Translations under genes and position numbers: made by a program | The notes under the pieces: generated by a model | Database searches by the model: none | Told to the model about the DNA's origin: nothing | What the model saw: the letters and a program-made list of their open reading frames with translations, nothing else | In this document: piece by piece, positions 12,994 through 13,337 of the stretch | Layout: every line of letters begins with the position of its first letter | How positions within the stretch are numbered: position 1 is the first letter of the stretch | Source of the DNA: JACVRW01 sp040509755 | GTDB lineage: Bacteria; Actinomycetota; Thermoleophilia; Solirubrobacterales; Thermoleophilaceae | Direction: 5' to 3' | DNA: 13,337 nt | NCBI GenBank assembly: GCA_040509755.1 | Contig: JBEVKF010000110.1 | Location: 1 to 13,337 of the forward strand

Positions 12994-13337
12994 ATGAGCA
13001 ATCGACTCGATGGTAAGAAGGTCGCCTTCCTGGCGACGGACGGTGTGGAGCAGGTCGAGCTGACCGAGCCCTGGAAGGCCGTTGAGGATGAGGGCGGTTC
13101 GCCGGAGCTGATCTCGCTGGAGAGCGGTCAGATTCTGGGCTTCCAGCACCTCGATCACGGCGACAAGTTCAGCGTCGACCGGACGGTTTCGGACGCCAGC
13201 GCCGCCGACTACGACGGCCTCGTGCTACCCGGCGGAGTTGCGAACCCCGACTTCCTGCGCGCCAACGACGATGCGGTGAAGTTCGTGCGCGACTTCTTCG
13301 AAGCCGGCAAGCCGGTGGCGGCCATTTGCCATGGCCC
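12994..13337 (+). CDS. DJ-1/PfpI/YhbO-family protein (N-terminal part, cut by window edge)
   Basis: A class I glutamine-amidotransferase-like protein of the DJ-1/PfpI superfamily. Such proteins are described as stress-related deglycase, glyoxalase-like, chaperone or peptidase, and the true activity is debated. I translated 114 full codons by hand. The sequence shows KKVAFLATDGVEQVEL with the conserved acidic residue E20 (or E22), then DGLVLPGGVANPDFLR (74-89) and GKPVAAICHGP, with the nucleophile C112 followed by H113 at the elbow. The rest of the protein lies beyond 13337. The ATG is preceded by AAGGGAG (12975-12981), about 12 bases away. The gene stands alone in plus orientation behind the permease relic, with a possible stress-sigma promoter. 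Confidence 0.92.
   Translation, partial: MSNRLDGKKVAFLATDGVEQVELTEPWKAVEDEGGSPELISLESGQILGFQHLDHGDKFSVDRTVSDASAADYDGLVLPGGVANPDFLRANDDAVKFVRDFFEAGKPVAAICHG

Overview
The window looks like a chromosomal segment of a very GC-rich actinobacterium. Several gene families point to the class Thermoleophilia (Solirubrobacterales-like): paired sigma factors, Ala/Arg-rich coiled-coil proteins, a zinc-ribbon peptide, a Thr/Glu-tailed membrane protein and stand-alone LigD modules. This placement is inferred from protein style and is not proven. No rRNA, tRNA, CRISPR array, insertion sequence or phage module was seen.

Left end (1-2007): the N-terminal part of a SigB/SigF/SigG-type stress sigma factor (minus strand, cut by the window edge) lies downstream of a 353-base non-coding stretch. 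That stretch holds a 51-bp near-perfect palindrome and a terminator-like hairpin. Next come an uncharacterised coiled-coil protein (minus) and, divergently, a 60-residue zinc-ribbon protein (plus) with a clear sigma-70 promoter. Its 3' end overlaps the converging DUF1360 gene by 46 bp.

Middle (1962-11291): twelve minus-strand genes in a row, mostly with overlaps or gaps under 60 bp. In transcription order they encode a Thr/Glu-tailed membrane protein, a secreted propeller-like protein with a C-terminal anchor, an MBL-fold hydrolase, a ZnT/CzcD-type metal exporter, three separate LigD modules (phosphoesterase, ligase, polymerase), an RpoD-like sigma factor, a holin-X-type membrane protein, a DUF3618 protein, a YihY/BrkB membrane protein and a DUF1360 membrane protein. 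The LigD genes form a split version of the bacterial NHEJ enzyme in the PE-Lig-Pol order known from Pseudomonas LigD. No Ku gene is in the window. The sigma-to-DUF1360 block looks like a small envelope or stress module.

Right end (11339-13337): a flavin monoamine oxidase with MAO-type active-site residues (plus), then a relic of an APC amino-acid permease in which only the two ends of the gene remain (minus), then the start of a DJ-1/PfpI-family gene (plus, cut at the window edge).

The points most worth a second look are the split LigD operon with a Rho_N/SAP-like tail fused to the phosphoesterase, the 51-bp palindrome, the internally deleted permease, the MBL gene without a normal start codon, and the unusual promoter-contact residues of the RpoD-like sigma factor.
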